A DNA stretch of 64,000 nucleotides, from contig NC_053141.1 in NCBI RefSeq assembly GCF_016808335.1, positions 20,467,756-20,531,755 of the forward strand. Direction: 5' to 3'. The stretch comes from Panicum virgatum (Eukaryota > Streptophyta > Magnoliopsida > Poales > Poaceae). Made by a program: the position numbers and the translations under genes. This document shows, piece by piece, positions 43,942 through 54,070 of this stretch; position 1 is the stretch's first letter, and each line of letters begins with the position of its first letter. The notes beneath the pieces are model-generated. The model did no database searches, was not told where the DNA came from, and was given only the letters and a program-made list of their open reading frames with translations.

Positions 43942-44481
43942 CTGCTTCAGTGCAAGGAACTCCTTCTGCTTCATCTTCATAACGCCCGCGGGGACGTTGT
44001 GGCTGCGGAAACGCTCCCTGAACTGGAGCCAAGTAAGAGACTCGCGGTCATGAACTGGGTGGGACTCCCACCAGTCCAGAGCTGCCCCTCGCAGCTGTCC
44101 TGCTGCGTACAGAACTCGCTCCCGATCATCGCACTGGGCGATGTCCAGCTGACGCTCCACTGCACAGAGCCAGTCGTCAGCTTGAAGAGGGTCGGACGTG
44201 TGAGAAAACGTCGGCGGGTGACCCCTCAGGAACTCAGCACGCCTGTCGCGAGGCTGCAGCGGTGGAGGAGGCGGAGGCTGAGTGTGAGCCTACTGAAGAG
44301 CCTGAACGGTGTTGTTCAGGGTGGCCATCATCTGCATCTGGAGCTGGAAGTACTGCTCTGGAGTCAAAGGTGGCGGCATCGGGATCCCGGTCCCCTGGGT
44401 GTTCTGACCCTGGTTGTTCTGCCCCTGCTGGTCAGAAGCACGCCTGGTGTTCACCATCTGATTTTGGACAAAAGATTTCAC
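43942..44481 (-). pseudogene. Element C gag exon 1 (one nonsense codon)
   Basis: 180 codons starting MVNTRRASDQQ, Gln/Asn-rich, then PEQYFQLQMQMMATL and the gag core ending KMKQKEFLALKQ at the intron donor. TAG at 44290-44292 interrupts it after NTVQALQ, where A has CAG. This is the only disabling lesion seen in the coding part of C. Confidence 0.85.
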
Positions 44482-45014
44482 GAGTAAGGATATTGCAGGA
44501 ATAAATTCAGATGGATATGATAACTCTTTGCGGAAAAAGACTCAGCCATGATAAAGTAGACAGGATAGAGTGGACTGTTTTACCCCCAACGATCTAACTC
44601 ATTCTATTAATTAGTTAACTTTAACATCTGAGTGATTTTCTTTAAACAAATTTAAACTACTAAGCTATGCAATCATTCAAAAATCCAAATCAAACATATA
44701 GCATAATAACAAGCAGACAATTTTCACAACTTAGCCGAGTTTAGCATACGACTCAACTAACACAACGCGTCACAGAACGTACTACCGTATTATTATAAAA
44801 GGGTCACCTAACTAATTCTCATGGTGGTCAGATGACTGATTCAGGCCAAAGTCTACGAAAGCTATTCTCTAGAGTGAGAAATCAAGGCAAGACGGGTAAA
44901 AAGTCATAGAAGTCAAGGGGTATAATAGTAAAATAATTTCAGCAGGCAAGGATTGGTGAGAAGAAGTCCTAAAACTCGACCAGTTCTATCTAGGCTTCGT
45001 CCTACAGTCGATAT
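44482..45014 (-). other. Leader of element C
   Basis: AT-rich untranslated region, matching the leader of A over most of its length; no coding frame. Confidence 0.7.
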
Positions 45015-45027
45015 GGCTCTGATACCA
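45015..45027 (-). other. Primer binding site of element C
   Basis: TGGTATCAGAGCC on the minus strand, three bases from the LTR, matching initiator-Met tRNA. Confidence 0.9.
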
Positions 45028-45030
45028 CTC

Positions 45031-48000
45031 TGTAACACCCGGTTTATAAAAGGACATAAACCGAGCAATCATATACGTGCCAGGATCAAGTCACACGTAT
45101 ATACAACAGAATGAACAGTATATCATAGCACATATCACGTAAAAAGATATAATAAAGCGAATACGAATTTTATTTATTACAATAATGACAAAAATGTCTG
45201 ATACAGCGGAAGCGAAGTACAAAAATACGATAAAAGCTCTCCGAAGCTGAAGCACGGCGCCACAGGGACGTCGACTGGGAGACGAATACCTAGAAGTCCT
45301 CGTAGTCCTGGTAGCGCTGGACGAACTCCCTCGTGTCGGCAGGAACTGAGCAGCAGTAGGGTAGCCAAGAGGAAAAAGTAGAGAAGAGGCAAGGGTGAGT
45401 ACACAACTTGTACTCAACAAGTATAACACAAACTATGAGGCTCTAAGGTTGGCTGACTCATCTGCATTAGCTTTTAAGTGTTGGCAAAATTTTATTAAAG
45501 CTATTTACTATGAGTTGATGAATTACCATTAACCCAGTTACATAGTAATTAATCAAGATTAACCATGTTACTACTGAGAACCATACAAAACCATACCAAG
45601 GTAACCCCGAGAGGCACCTCCCTCGTCGGAAGGAGACAACCCCACTAATCAAAAGGAGGATCTGGGCCGCTCATAACCGTGAGCACGGCTAGTATACCAG
45701 TTTTACACTCTGCAGAGGTTGCACATCTTTACCCACAAGTCGTGAGCTATGCCAGTTGTTCATCACACTTCCTTAGGTGAGATGGCTAGCGACTCACTAC
45801 GAGGCCTTTACAAAGAATCTCGTTGGTAGGGAGTAACCGCGAGGGTGGATCAGCGACTATGGAGCAGGTCTAGTGGGCGTCAAGACACGAAGCACAGACG
45901 AGGCCACTCAGCACGAGGGCCATAGAAGCTTACCGCCCCTGCCCCGTAGGTAAGTTACTCCAAACCAAAAAGATCTAATTATTACGCGAAGTCTATCTCA
46001 TTCTAGCCTTGTGGTAGCGCTGTTGTCCCAGGTTGTCGCTCTATGAACCGGTCCTTATGGAGAGTGGCCAACCAAGCACTAAGCACCGTGCTGGCCCCCT
46101 AAACCATGTTTCTACAAAAACCATATTTTAACGAGACGTGAGCCACTCAAGCACGAAGCACAGTGGGCCACTCTCAGAATTAAGTTCAAGTAAACCATTA
46201 ATCAAATTAATTAAAAAGGACCAGAGAGTGTTATAGCGCAGCAACCTAGCACAACTAACCAAAATGCAACCCCAAGGTATATATAAAGGATATAAAGTGG
46301 CTAGGAAATCCTTATAGGCATACAGTATTAAAATGCAGTATGAAATTGTAATTAAAAGTGATGGGTTGTTCATGTTATACTTGCCTTCCTCGTACTGCTC
46401 CTGCTGCTGCTCAAAGTGCTCCGAAGACGGCTGCTCCGGGTACTGGTACTGGGGCTCCTCAGATGGATCAACGTCTACTCACGAACACATGGCCAAAACA
46501 AAGCACAACAATAAGCATACAAGCAAACACTAACAAAAAGCTAAGAAACAGTACATCAATACATAAAAACAGCGCACTAAACTACTCTAATACTGTTCTA
46601 CGCGTTACAACGATCGCGTGGATATAAAGAACGCTAAAAACGGAGCTAAAACGCATAAACTAGGCCTAAAACAAGGTTCAGGGGCTTATTTGTAAGAAAA
46701 ACAGGGTTTCAGGGACTTTTCTGCTAAAACCGAGGACTAAAACGTAATTAAACTAAAACTCTGGGGTCTAACATGCAAAACTGCCAAGGGCGGACGGTGG
46801 GTTCTAATTTAAAGAAACTCAGGGGGTTCGGTGAAAAGTTTTGGGCCAAACTGCAATTAATTTTGAATAACTCAGGACCGCGGGTTGAATCTAGGAAAAG
46901 CCAGGGGCTCTTTAGCAAAAAAGTTTAGGCCGAACCGGTATCCACGCACGAGGGCCGCTGGATCTGGATCTAACGGTTTAGATCTAAGGTCCTCGGGATC
47001 TAATCGTGGCCATTCATCCGAGATCGGGCGGCTGGGGGGTTTGGGCGCGCGGGGCGGCGGCGCAAACCGCCGGAGCAGAGCTCCGCGGCGGCGAGCTCAC
47101 CGGAGCTGGCCGTTCGGCCGCTACAGGGGCTCGTTTGGGTCGAGGTTTGGTGCAAAAGGATGAGCTCGGCATGGGTGGTCCACTGGGGTACCTAGGGAGG
47201 CGGTTCGGGGCTGGAAAGGGGGTCGTCGCCGGTGCAGGGCGGCTCGGACGGCGCATCTCGCCGGCGTGCGCTGTGCTGACCTCGGGAGCGGGCTAAGGGC
47301 CAAAACAACTAGTGCAAAAGAACGGGTGGGTTGTTGTGAGGCTCACCGAGGGCCTGTGGTGGCCGGAGCTGCTGCGCAGGGCGGCCAACGTCGAGGACCT
47401 GCGGCGGAGGTGGGGCGGAGCTCGCGGCGCGGTTGACGCAGGGCGTTTCCGGGTGCTGGATCGGCCGGAGGGGTCCGTGCGGGTCCTGCAAAGGTGTTCC
47501 AGGGGCCAATTAAGTCCGGTAGTCACCGGAGGTGGCGAATTGAGACGGAGCAGGGGCTCACCGGCGTGGAGGTCGCGGCGGCGCTCCGCTCTGAGCAGAG
47601 GCAAGGCGGCGGTTAGGGTTGTGCGGCGCGTTGGTGGGTGGAGGGAGCAGGGGTCTCGGTGGGTTTAAAGGGGGCGCCCGTCGTGATCTCGGCGGGGATT
47701 GCGGCCGGAGATCTCGGCCGCGCCCGCGGTTCTGTTGCTCCGCGGAGGGTTAGAGCTGCCATGCGGGCCCGAGCGGTCAGGCGGTGCGGGTGAGAGGGGC
47801 TGGCTTGCGGGCCCGGCTGGCAGGCGGACGGGGCGGCCGAGCTGGGCTCGAGCGTGGGGCGAGAAACGCTGGCGCGAGCGTGGGCCGCGCGTGAGTGAGC
47901 GGAGGCGCGCGCGAGCTGCAGGCCGAGCGGGCTGTGCGGGAGAACTGGCTGGGCCAGTGTGCTGGGCCCAAACGGGGGAAGGAAAGGGCTGACTGAGGTG

Positions 48001-48308
48001 GGTTTGGGTTGTTGGGTTGGGCCGGGGTCTGGGGTTTAGCTGGGTTTGGGTTTTGCCTTTTCCTTTCTAAATTCTAACCAAATACAACTAATTGAATTCA
48101 AACTAATTTGAATTCAAAACCTAACCACACAACAAAAGAAAAGATGCTCCAGCATGAATGCAACACAAAAATTTAAACCTATGATAAATTTTAATCATTA
48201 AGAACAAAATTGAATTAAATGCCCTACTAAACACAATAAACCTTAGAAATGTAAATAAAGCCAATTAAATTTATTAATAAATGCTGGAATTTAAATTAGG
48301 GTGTTACA
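45031..48308 (-). repeat. 5' LTR of element C
   Basis: 3278 bp, partner of 36577-39855. TG...CA termini intact. Confidence 0.95.
45290..46474 (-). CDS. Putative spliced ORF inside the C 5' LTR
   Basis: Segment 1 at 46474-46385 (EEPQYQYPEQPSSEHFEQQQEQYEE), GCAAGT donor from 46384, segment 2 at 45345-45290 with PADTREFVQRYQDYEDF and stop. The frame is open. Differences from A are mostly conservative (D/E, P/Q, Q/H). Confidence 0.4.
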
Positions 48309-48313
48309 ACTTC
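48309..48313. repeat. Target-site duplication of element C (right copy)
   Basis: acttc, identical to 36572-36576. Confidence 0.9.
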
Positions 48314-48496
48314 GCTTCCGCTGTATCAGACATTTTTGTCATTAATGTAATAAATAACATTCGTACTCGCTTTATTATATCTTTTTACGTGATATGTGCT
48401 GTGATATATTGTTCATTCTGTTGTTTATACATGTGACTTGATCCTGGCACGTATATGATTGATCAGTTTATGTCCTTTTATAAACCAGGTGTTACA
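48314..48496 (+). repeat. Solo LTR E, terminal part
   Basis: The last 183 bp of E after the C insertion, an inverted match to the LTR starts of A-D, ending AGGTGTTACA and followed by the duplication tgcac (48497-48501). Confidence 0.9.
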
Positions 48497-48501
48497 TGCA
48501 C

Positions 48502-49851
48502 GTACTCCGACACACTTTACCCTCGCTTCTGCTTGACTTGGGCGAGGTCGGCAATCCCGGCTTTAGCAGCCTCTAAGTGATACTGGGTGTGGAACTGATC
48601 TTCCAGCTGCCTCCAAGTGCGGATCGAATTTGGGGCCAATGATGTGTACCATCCAAAGGCTGAGCCCGTGAGGCACTGGCAGAAGAACCGGACCCTCAGA
48701 GGATCCGATACTGAAATCATCCCGAGCTGCGTTAGGTATCGGCTCACATGCTCGATGGAGCTGGCCCCTTCTGACCCACTGAACTTAGTCAACTTCGGGA
48801 GCCGATACTTGGGTGGCAACAGGATCAAGTCATAGTCGCTTGGGTACGGCTTGGAATAGCCGATCACCTTTCTCTTGGGCAGAATGCCGAACTGGTCCCT
48901 CAGTGTTGCGCTGATCTGTTCCACACTAGGAACTCCTGGGGCCGAGGGTTCAGCACTCGGGCCGGTAGCGTACTTCGCTAGCCATGCTTGTTTCTCTGCA
49001 TCTGTCCCTGAAGCTCCTGTACTCACCAACTGTCCCGCGCATGTTGGGTTGATGTTGTCAGGTATGTACATGCATGTGAAGCCGTGTGGGATATCCTTAG
49101 GCGGCTCGCTCAGGAACTGGCCCTCCCCGAGATCACCGCCGATCTTGTAGATGACGTAGATCGGCGAACTCTGCGGCCCTGGAGTTGTGAGCGAGTATGG
49201 CAATGGCGGCCTAGACTGAAGTGGGGCCACTCCCCTGTGACTCCACAGGATTGGTCTCGATGGGGAGTACTGGTTCTTGATCACCTCCTGGACGACGCGA
49301 TGTGCCACACGCTCGAGCTCGTTCACCAAGCTTTCTGAGTGCCGATGAAGCAAGTGAGCCACCATGTAGTTCATCTCCTGGCGCAGGGCTCTGGTGCGCT
49401 CCTCTGACGGTATGGACAGGTCGACGTTGTTAAGAGCGCCTTCGGGTGAGAACCCCTTCCACCTGATGTCGTGGTTGCGGGTATTCTTGAAAGAGCCGAT
49501 GAGATCGACTTCGAACTGAGCTTAGACCTCATCATACTTCTGCTGGTGTTCGGGGGTCAGCTCTTCATACGTGCTAGGGTTGGTGACCGGCGGAACCGGT
49601 GCTTGGTTCTGAGGTCTAGTCATCCCGGCGGTGGACGTTGTTGCTGATGAAGGTCCCACTGGGCGTGCCTGAATGTGTTCGAGTCCCATCGGGCGTGCCA
49701 GAATGTGTTGTCGGTCAAAACCCACTGGCGAGTAGCGACAGGCAACACGAAGAGCTGGGAGGCTGCCGGGGCGCTGGCTGGCACCGGTCCCTCGGTCAAC
49801 AGCCCAGATCCTGGCACATGCCAATGCTTCCGGAGATGCAGGGCGTGCCAC
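48502..49851 (-). pseudogene. N-terminal gag of element F
   Basis: Frame 49374-48517 contains the gag core (LPKLTKFSGSEGASSIEHV, LRVRFFCQCLTGSAFGWYTS, WRQLEDQFHTQYH). It stops with TAA where the frame would otherwise run on (KQKRG-stop-SVSEYV) into the E insertion point and then 33221. An upstream stretch 49851-49522 (Pro-rich, with TYEELTPEHQQKYDEV) ends in TAA at 49522-49524 but is in the same gag. The real start is uncertain: MTRPQNQ near 49623 fits best. Two nonsense codons make it inactive. Confidence 0.75.
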
Positions 49852-50357
49852 CTGACCTATACCCGATCAGGAAGGTGCAAATGTGCTTTCGATGGTTTGC
49901 CTGCATGCACAAACACGTGTAAACATTAGTCCGAGCCATGATCGGCTCCCTGAGACGACTCTTGCATCAGCTTTAAAGAGCCGATCGAGTCCCGGTGCCA
50001 GATCAGATCTGCATATCTGGATGTTAATAGATAAAGCAAATAACTGCAAAAACTGCTTCAATTAGATCTAGTTAATCCAATCCACAACGGTAAAAGCTTC
50101 ACTGCTAGATCGAAACATCCTACACGTAATTAGGCCTAACGAGCGTAATAGATAACCAAACTTTAACCAGAAAAGAGGCCTAAGAATAAGCGAAAGCCGA
50201 TTCCCAGATCAATCCCTATTAAGATCAGAGCAAAGCATCTAATATGTCGCCGGATCATCCAACCCGTTTGCAAGGCCTAACCTAGCAGATATTAAGCCGA
50301 TTCTTAAGTATAAGAACAAACCATAACAGATTAGATCTACTAGATAAAAAAGCAGGG
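49852..50357 (-). other. Leader or U5 region of element F
   Basis: AT-rich, no coding frame, with several AGCCGAT/ATCGGCT words. Depending on where the LTR ends it is either untranslated leader or the rest of the LTR. I could not identify a convincing primer site; TGGCACCGGGACTC (minus strand, near 49990-50003) is a weak candidate. Confidence 0.4.
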
Positions 50358-50431
50358 TGTTATCTCTACGTGATTAATTCCTATGCAACGAGAATTAGCG
50401 TAAGATTAATACATGATCACGCAGAGATAAC
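50358..50431. other. Inverted repeat (stem-loop) in the F LTR region
   Basis: TGTTATCTCTACGTGAT at 50358-50374 is mirrored by ATCACGCAGAGATAACA ending at 50431, a 17-bp stem with one mismatch and a loop of about 40 nt. Confidence 0.7.
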
Positions 50432-50706
50432 ATGATATTCGTAGATGATAAACAACAAGAGCATGATAGATCTACTAAAGGTCATGCTATGAACATCAGG
50501 ATAACTAGCACTACTCGCCATAAAAAATGCTTCAGTACGAGTAATACCAAGGTAAAAACAAGAACAATGCTGCCTTGATCACAAGAAGTGATCAGGGCAG
50601 CATGGCGCTTACTTGGATGAAACCCTAGGATTAGGGGTGGCGGTGCGCCGAGATTTCTTGTTGCGAGACGTGATGTCGTTCTCTCTTTACGAATGTCATA
50701 GGGTAC

Positions 50707-50716
50707 ATATTTATAG
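50707..50716 (-). promoter_or_regulatory. TATA box of the F LTR
   Basis: The minus strand reads CTATAAATAT, followed by GTACCCTATGACATTC, a common arrangement in Tat-lineage LTR promoters. Confidence 0.55.
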
Positions 50717-50921
50717 TCCGGAGACTTGGAAAACAATCTAAACTAACGCGTCCATATTGGACTCTATCTCTAACTCAAACTGAACTTAAACCTAAAGGTA
50801 CATGGCCCAGATGGCCCGAACGCCCACACAGGAGCCGATTCATAAGCCTCCTTTAATTTCTGCATTAAGCCCAACTCACTTGCGGCCCATTAATTAACCC
50901 TGTTAATTTATGGTGATAACA

Positions 50922-50992
50922 GGACGCCTGTTGGCGTTTCTTAGCGCAATCACTAGGAATGGTTAATCCTTGGCGACAGCGCCAGAAATACC
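50922..50992 (-). other. Athila-type primer site and leader fragment
   Basis: The minus strand reads TTTCTGGCGCTGTCGCCAAGG (50967-50987), close to the Athila-type primer site TGGCGCCGTTGCCGGGGA. It lies eight bases from a possible LTR end at 50993. The following sequence repeats the LTR end imperfectly (CGCTAAGAAACGCCAACAGG versus CACTAAGGACCGCCAACAGG). The fragment ends where F begins. Confidence 0.5.
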
Positions 50993-52563
50993 TGTTGGCG
51001 GTCCTTAGTGCAATCACTAGAAATGAGGGCGCCAAACCCATCCTAGCAACTGCACCCAAGGGGTGCCACTCTCGTGGTATAATCAATATAATTACAGATG
51101 GATCCGCAAGCGCACGGATATACCGTTGTAGCATTTCACCCGGAGAATAAGGGTATCATCATTTATTAGTGTCCCAAAGGACGGCAGTGGCAAAGGTATT
51201 GTATTCAACATTAACCATGACATTGTGCCTCAAGCAATAGGCAATACTCTAACAGGGGTAAGTACAGATAAAGAATAAACAAGGGTAATGCGACACAGCA
51301 CACATCCACACTCCAAGAGGAAGGAATAAAGGAGAGAAACTATAAAACAAAGGACTACTCTATCCTACGTCAAGTCAGCTGGAGCTTAGGCTAGGTTAGG
51401 TGTCCTAGTGCTTCTATCCAAAGCTGGGGTCATGTTAGATCATGGTTTGGACTGCAGGTGCCAGGAAAATGGGATAGCGGGGAGAAGGTCCTGCACTGGA
51501 GAACGTCCAGTTCCGTTACCTCTTTGCATGAACTCCTACACCGAACCCGAACGTCGGGGAGTACACTAAACGCAACACAGCTGTTACGCCGGACGGACAA
51601 GGCTGTCACCACCTGCCGTCTACCCCAGTCACACCGTGGAGCACGGTCATATCCAAAGGATCCCACATACTCGAGCACCACGCTTGTGTATGAAGTCACT
51701 ACTCTAGTGCCCCCAGGTCTCCCATCCTTCGGATGGACGAGTAAAACACTAGAGCAAGCTCGCAAGCACAACGAACCTCTATCCATACCCGGATCATCTG
51801 GCCTAACCAAGACCGTATTATAACTTATGAATGAACTAAGCATGGATTGATAAACTATCAAGATAGTAAAGCAACCATGGAAAAACTCTATATTATGAAT
51901 AGAAGTCTGACAAGTCGGATACAAAACCATACCTGGAGCCAAGGATTGCTCAACGACTCCGAGGACGACTTGCTCGCTAAAGAGAACTAGCCTAGCTCCA
52001 CTACCTAGCTAAGAGAGCAAGAGAGGGGAGAGCCTTCTAGGAGATAATGGAATGAAGTGTGTGTGTGTGTTGAGAGGGGTGAGAGGGGGCCCTATTTATA
52101 CTAGTGGAGGTCGGTTCTCGCCAAATGCACGTATGGAAGGTGATCAGGAGACTTGGGGGCGACTCCTCCTCGAAATGCACCTGGACGGGAGGCTGGTCAG
52201 GTTCGGCCGACACAGGGGGTTGGCCGGCCCCACCTGGCCTCCTCTCGTCCTTATCCTTCTCTGGCAGGCTGACATGTGGGCCTTGATGTCTTTCCTTATA
52301 TGCATTATGCGTGGCGCACCCGTTTGCTCTGCCAGATGGGCCCTCTTTGTAAGTGGGTGACGCCTGATGCGATATTCTGCGTAGTTGTATGGCGTCTGCT
52401 GCGTGTTTTCATCTTATTTCGCTCTTGCTCATCTGAAATGTACAAAACTCAAAAACAGCTGTGGAGCGAGGTTAGTGATACAAATATGTGAGTAAGGCAT
52501 GTAGTTTTCCTTTATTATTGAGTATAGTTGACGGGTGAAAATGGCACTTAGTCACCGTCAACA
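50993..52563 (-). repeat. Athila-like LTR between the H interior and a leader fragment
   Basis: On the minus strand it starts TGTTGACGGTGACTAAG at 52563 next to H's PPT. It holds a TATAAATAGG box (52091-52100), and near the other end the GCGCTTGCGGATCC module (51097-51115 region). The left end CGCCAACA at 50993 pairs with the start as an inverted terminus, but the true limit could lie up to about 51080. Frames inside it are not conserved and are not called. Confidence 0.6.
52091..52100 (-). promoter_or_regulatory. TATA box of the H LTR
   Basis: Minus strand TATAAATAGG, about 110 bp downstream of a GC-rich block (52201-52233) with TCGGCCGA and GGCCGGCC. CT-rich sequence follows, as in a 5' untranslated region. 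Confidence 0.6.
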
Positions 52564-52577
52564 ACTCCCCCAAGCTA
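52564..52577 (-). other. Polypurine tract of element H
   Basis: The minus strand reads GCTTGGGGGAGT before TGTTGACGG, preceded by GGGACAAGCAAAG, the same module as in G. Confidence 0.75.
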
Positions 52578-54070
52578 GCTCTTTGCTTGTCCCTAGCAAA
52601 GTTTTAGACTTAGGTTGTTGATCAGGAGTTGCTACAATGTCGCATTCCTGACTTATGCCCAAGGCACAACCGAGTGTCCTTACCTTTATTCTAAATAAGT
52701 TGGCCTTGTTCGCACCTTTTACCTTACTCCTGTGGGGTTTATAGCATCATCCTCATCTTTGATGGTTGAGGGTCAGAACGGCTTTGTAGAGTACCACTTA
52801 CCACTCCTTTGTTCAACCATCAATTCGGATGTTTTATATAATTTTTGAAAAGAAATTTTGTAAGTTCCTCGGGTGATCTCTCGGATCGCTCCAATGTGTT
52901 TCATTCCTCACCAAGGCCTTTTTATGTGCCTTTGTTTTTCCATCCTACTTCTAGTGGCTCTTTTTGGTGGATCTGTAGGTTTGGAGGATGTAAAGGCAAC
53001 CCGCTTCTCACATTTTGCTAAGTCAAAGACCGGATCCAAAGGAGAAACAAGTCATAAGCCTTGATCAAGATGTGCAAGTGTGTGGATATTTTTGGTGGAT
53101 GGTGGATGAAACTCCTTTATATGAATTCTCTCTCCCTTGTGTGTGTGTGTATATATATATTGTATGGGCTATATTTTCTCTCTTTTTTTGACACGCCTTG
53201 TGGGCATGTGGCGTACCTTCTTTGGGTATGCATCTTTTCTCTCTCTTTTTTTTTGACATGCCTTGTGGGCATGTGGCATACCTTCTTTGGGTATGCATCT
53301 TTCATTTCTTTTTTTATAGCCCATACATCATGTAGATAACTTTGGAGAGAGATAAACATGGTACAACATGGAGTTTTATTTGAGGATGGATGGATGTACT
53401 TGCTATCCTCCAAGTGTTAGAAGTATAGCATGTGGGTGGACGTGTACGTGATCTTGATCATGGGCGTATGAAGTGATTCTCACAAAGGGTCACAACAATT
53501 TGACAAAGCTCAATGAGAAGACAAGTTGCATATGTGGAAAGGCTGTTCGAACTTGTAACTCATATGGCTCTGGATGGGAATTGCATATCACCGAGGAACT
53601 TTATTTTATTTTTGTATTTTTGAAAAGAAATACTCCAGATATCAAGCATCACGTAGGAGAAGATCATAGCAACTCTTTTCAGCCATATCATAACCCACAA
53701 CAACCTAGATTCGAATTTTGCTTTTTCGCTACCCACAAGTTTCAAGTTTAAGGTTTGAACATCTAGCCACCAAACTCAGAACTTAGGGAGAGCACAAGGT
53801 TGTAACTAGGCATATGAAAGGAACTAGCAGAGCAACTATTCATCATCTCAACAAGGAAAAACTACACATGCTTACTACACATACTGGAAAGCAAGTAAAT
53901 TTTTTTGGGTTTTGCTAATTTTTATTTGATTTTAGTTATGCAAATTTTTATGGATTTTCAGAATTTTGCAAATTTTTGTTTGGTTTCATGCAAGATTTTG
54001 GAAAGCGGTAAAGGTAGAGTTTGATACAAGATACCTCTCATGGGGGTCCTCCCCCAAGGTAGCTTCAGGC
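52578..54070 (-). other. 3' non-coding region of element H
   Basis: No supported gene. It contains a TG/TA microsatellite (53140-53162) and a tandem duplication of about 64 bp (53177-53240 and 53241-53304, each with CCTTGTGGGCATGTGGC and ACCTTCTTTGGGTATGCATC). AT-rich sequence with repeated GGTTTTGC/AATTTTTATT words (53890-53990) also lies here. Confidence 0.6.

Larger units (their letters stand above)
36577..48308 (-). mobile_element. Tekay-like chromodomain retrotransposon C (most complete copy)
   Basis: LTRs 36577-39855 (3279 bp) and 45031-48308 (3278 bp) differ at about 48 positions by hand count (1.5%). Primer site, leader, gag, intron, pol and PPT are present. The exon 2 frame (39892-43830) is open for its full length. 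The only stop seen is a TAG in gag exon 1. It inserted into solo LTR E in the opposite orientation. Confidence 0.95.
29607..50921 (-). mobile_element. Tat/Retand-like retrotransposon F (decayed, split by E and C, truncated by G)
   Basis: Minus-strand remains in two blocks, 29607-33221 and 48502-50921. In order they hold a 5' LTR, leader, gag, protease, RT and the start of RNase H. The RT sequence (FMDGNAGYNQIFMAPEDI, YIDDVVVKS) and the gag zinc regions (CKWHHSFAHATNDC) are typical of the Tat/Retand lineage. The reading frame is broken by several stops and shifts. The 3' end is cut off by insertion of G in RNase H. Confidence 0.8.
50358..50921 (-). repeat. 5' LTR of element F (left limit uncertain)
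   Basis: The right end GATAACA at 50915-50921 is the minus-strand start TGTTATC. A matching TGTTATC at 50358 would make a 564-bp LTR with 7-bp inverted ends, but it could extend further left. A TATA box (minus CTATAAATAT, 50707-50716) and a transcribed-looking region follow it. It abuts an Athila-type primer-site/leader fragment, suggesting that F inserted there. Confidence 0.6.

Noticed and set aside
49990..50003. TGGCACCGGGACTC as the primer site of F
   Set aside because: No LTR end (CA) within the usual few bases upstream, and the match to a plant tRNA 3' end cannot be confirmed by eye.
51430..51942. A 170-codon frame inside the Athila LTR
   Set aside because: It lies in an LTR, has no recognisable motif and is not shared with G's LTR.
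53065..53413. Small Lys/His-rich frames over the 64-bp tandem repeat
   Set aside because: Products of the repeat and microsatellite in a 3' non-coding region.
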